Positions 13,025 through 14,024 of a stretch of 14,024 bases of DNA are shown here, piece by piece; the stretch's first letter is position 1, and each line of letters begins with the position of its first letter. The notes under the pieces were generated by a model. It searched no databases and was not told the DNA's origin. It was given only the letters and a program-made list of their open reading frames with translations. Both the position numbers and the translations under genes were made by a program. The DNA comes from DASUMF01 sp040510575 (GTDB lineage: Bacteria; Actinomycetota; Acidimicrobiia; IMCC26256; DASPTH01). Location: contig JBEVIU010000151.1 of the NCBI GenBank assembly GCA_040510575.1, positions 1-14,024 on the forward strand, read 5' to 3'.

Positions 13025-14024
13025 GTGGCTCCGCCTCGTACCGCTGACGAGCTTCGTACTGCCTTCGTCGATTTCTTCGCCGCGCGCGGCCACACCGTGG
13101 TGCCGTCGTCGAGCTTGATCCCGCACGACCCGTCGGTGCTGCTCACGATCGCCGGCATGGTGCAGTTCAAGCCGTACTTCGTGGGCGACGAGACGCCCCC
13201 GTACACGCGCGCCACGTCTGTGCAGAAGGTCGCCCGAGCGGGCGGCAAGGACAGCGACCTCGACAACGTCGGGCGCACCAACCGGCACTTCTCGTTCTTC
13301 GAGATGCTGGGCAACTTCAGCTTCGGCGACTACTTCAAGGCCGACGTGATCCCGTGGGCGTGGGAGCTCTGCACCGCGGTGTACGGACTCGATCCCGCGC
13401 GGCTGTGGGTGACGGTCCACGACTCCGACGACGAAGCCGAGAAGATCTGGACCGAGGTGGTCGGGGTGCCGGCCGAGCGCGTGCAGCGCATGGGCGACGA
13501 CAACTTCTGGCGCATGGGCGACACCGGGCCGTGCGGCCCGTCGTCGGAGATCTTCTACGACCTCGGCCCCGAGCACGGTCCCGACGGCGGCCCCGCCGCG
13601 AGCGACGACCGATACCTCGAGGTGTGGAACCTCGTGTTCATGCAGTTCGACGCGCAGGCCGACGGCTCGATGGTCGCCCTGCCGAAGCCGAGCATCGACA
13701 CCGGCGCGGGGCTCGAGCGGAACCTCGCGGTGCTGCAAGGGGTCAGCTCGGCGTGGGAGACGGACCTCCTGCTGCCATTGGTCGAGGCGGCCGCCGACGC
13801 GACCGGCGTCGCGTACGGCGGATGGCCGGGCGGCGAGCGCGACCTGTGGCTGCGCATCCTGGCCGACCACGCCCGCACCATGACGTTCCTCGTCGCCGAT
13901 GGCGTGGTGCCGTCGAACGAAGCGCGCGGCTACGTGCTGCGGCGCATCATCCGGCGCGCCGTCCGCCACGCCTTCGTGCTGGGGGTCGAGTCCAGCGTCA
14001 CGCCTACGCTCGTCGAGACGACCG
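13025..14024 (+). CDS. alaS: Alanyl-tRNA synthetase (3' truncated by window edge)
   Basis: This class II synthetase charges tRNA-Ala. The 333 codons present cover most of the catalytic half. Near the start is FVDFFAARGHTVVPSSSL, then IAGMVQFKPYFVG, then RHFSFFEMLGNFSFGDYFK (class II core), GDTGPCGPSSEI and WNLVFMQF. IDTGAGLERNLAVLQG and ADHARTMTFLVADGVVPSNEARGYVLRRIIRRAVRH close the visible part. The GTG at 13025 was chosen because conserved sequence begins there and a -10 hexamer lies 7 nt upstream. The editing and C-terminal domains lie beyond the window. It begins 24 nt after the small membrane-protein gene but seems to have its own promoter. In related genomes ruvX and mltG follow alaS. 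Confidence 0.96.
   Translation, partial: MAPPRTADELRTAFVDFFAARGHTVVPSSSLIPHDPSVLLTIAGMVQFKPYFVGDETPPYTRATSVQKVARAGGKDSDLDNVGRTNRHFSFFEMLGNFSFGDYFKADVIPWAWELCTAVYGLDPARLWVTVHDSDDEAEKIWTEVVGVPAERVQRMGDDNFWRMGDTGPCGPSSEIFYDLGPEHGPDGGPAASDDRYLEVWNLVFMQFDAQADGSMVALPKPSIDTGAGLERNLAVLQGVSSAWETDLLLPLVEAAADATGVAYGGWPGGERDLWLRILADHARTMTFLVADGVVPSNEARGYVLRRIIRRAVRHAFVLGVESSVTPTLVETT

Noticed and set aside
12854..13969. 371-codon open frame on the minus strand
   Set aside because: It is antisense to the well-conserved alaS and shows only His/Arg/Val-rich shadow composition.

Overview
The window is high-GC DNA packed with core housekeeping genes. Gene content and order point to an actinobacterium: ruvB-yajC-secD-secF-rsh-hisS-aspS, then rarA, two small membrane proteins and alaS. 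This is a compressed form of a neighbourhood known from Streptomyces and Mycobacterium. The threonine-rich linker in SecD, the GTG starts and the leaderless promoters would fit a deep-branching class such as Acidimicrobiia, but that placement is inference.

Layout. Positions 1-4119, plus strand: the 3' part of ruvB (Holliday-junction branch migration), then yajC, secD and secF (accessory part of the Sec translocon) with a 1-nt gap and an ATGA overlap between the last three. Positions 4133-6373: a full-length bifunctional-type RelA/SpoT homologue (rsh) that starts 13 nt after secF; the apt gene usual at this junction in actinobacteria is absent. Positions 6502-9566: hisS and aspS, overlapping by 4 nt; AspRS has His31 and Gly81, the residues associated with non-discriminating enzymes. 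Positions 9567-9679: a convergent intergenic region with two hairpins and a dense run of G-tracts. Positions 9680-10923, minus strand: an ECF sigma factor gene followed, with a 1-nt overlap, by an unrecognised single-pass membrane protein that may be its partner. Positions 11016-13000, plus strand: rarA and two small membrane proteins (DUF948-like and DUF6167-like). Position 13025 to the end: alaS, cut by the window edge.

How it fits together: the genes serve recombination and replication repair (RuvB, RarA), protein export (YajC, SecD, SecF), stringent-response control (Rsh) and tRNA charging (HisRS, AspRS, AlaRS). The clearest non-coding pattern is a division in start signals. Genes that begin a transcription unit (rsh, hisS, rarA, alaS, the sigma factor) have a -10-like hexamer 4-10 nt before the start codon and no Shine-Dalgarno. 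Genes inside operons mostly have overlaps, short gaps and purine-rich Shine-Dalgarno sequences.

I found no mobile element, CRISPR array, tRNA, rRNA or defence system, and no non-coding stretch over about 130 nt. The only part that looks lineage-specific is the sigma factor/membrane protein pair with its own ECF-like promoter. The rest is ordinary core genome.
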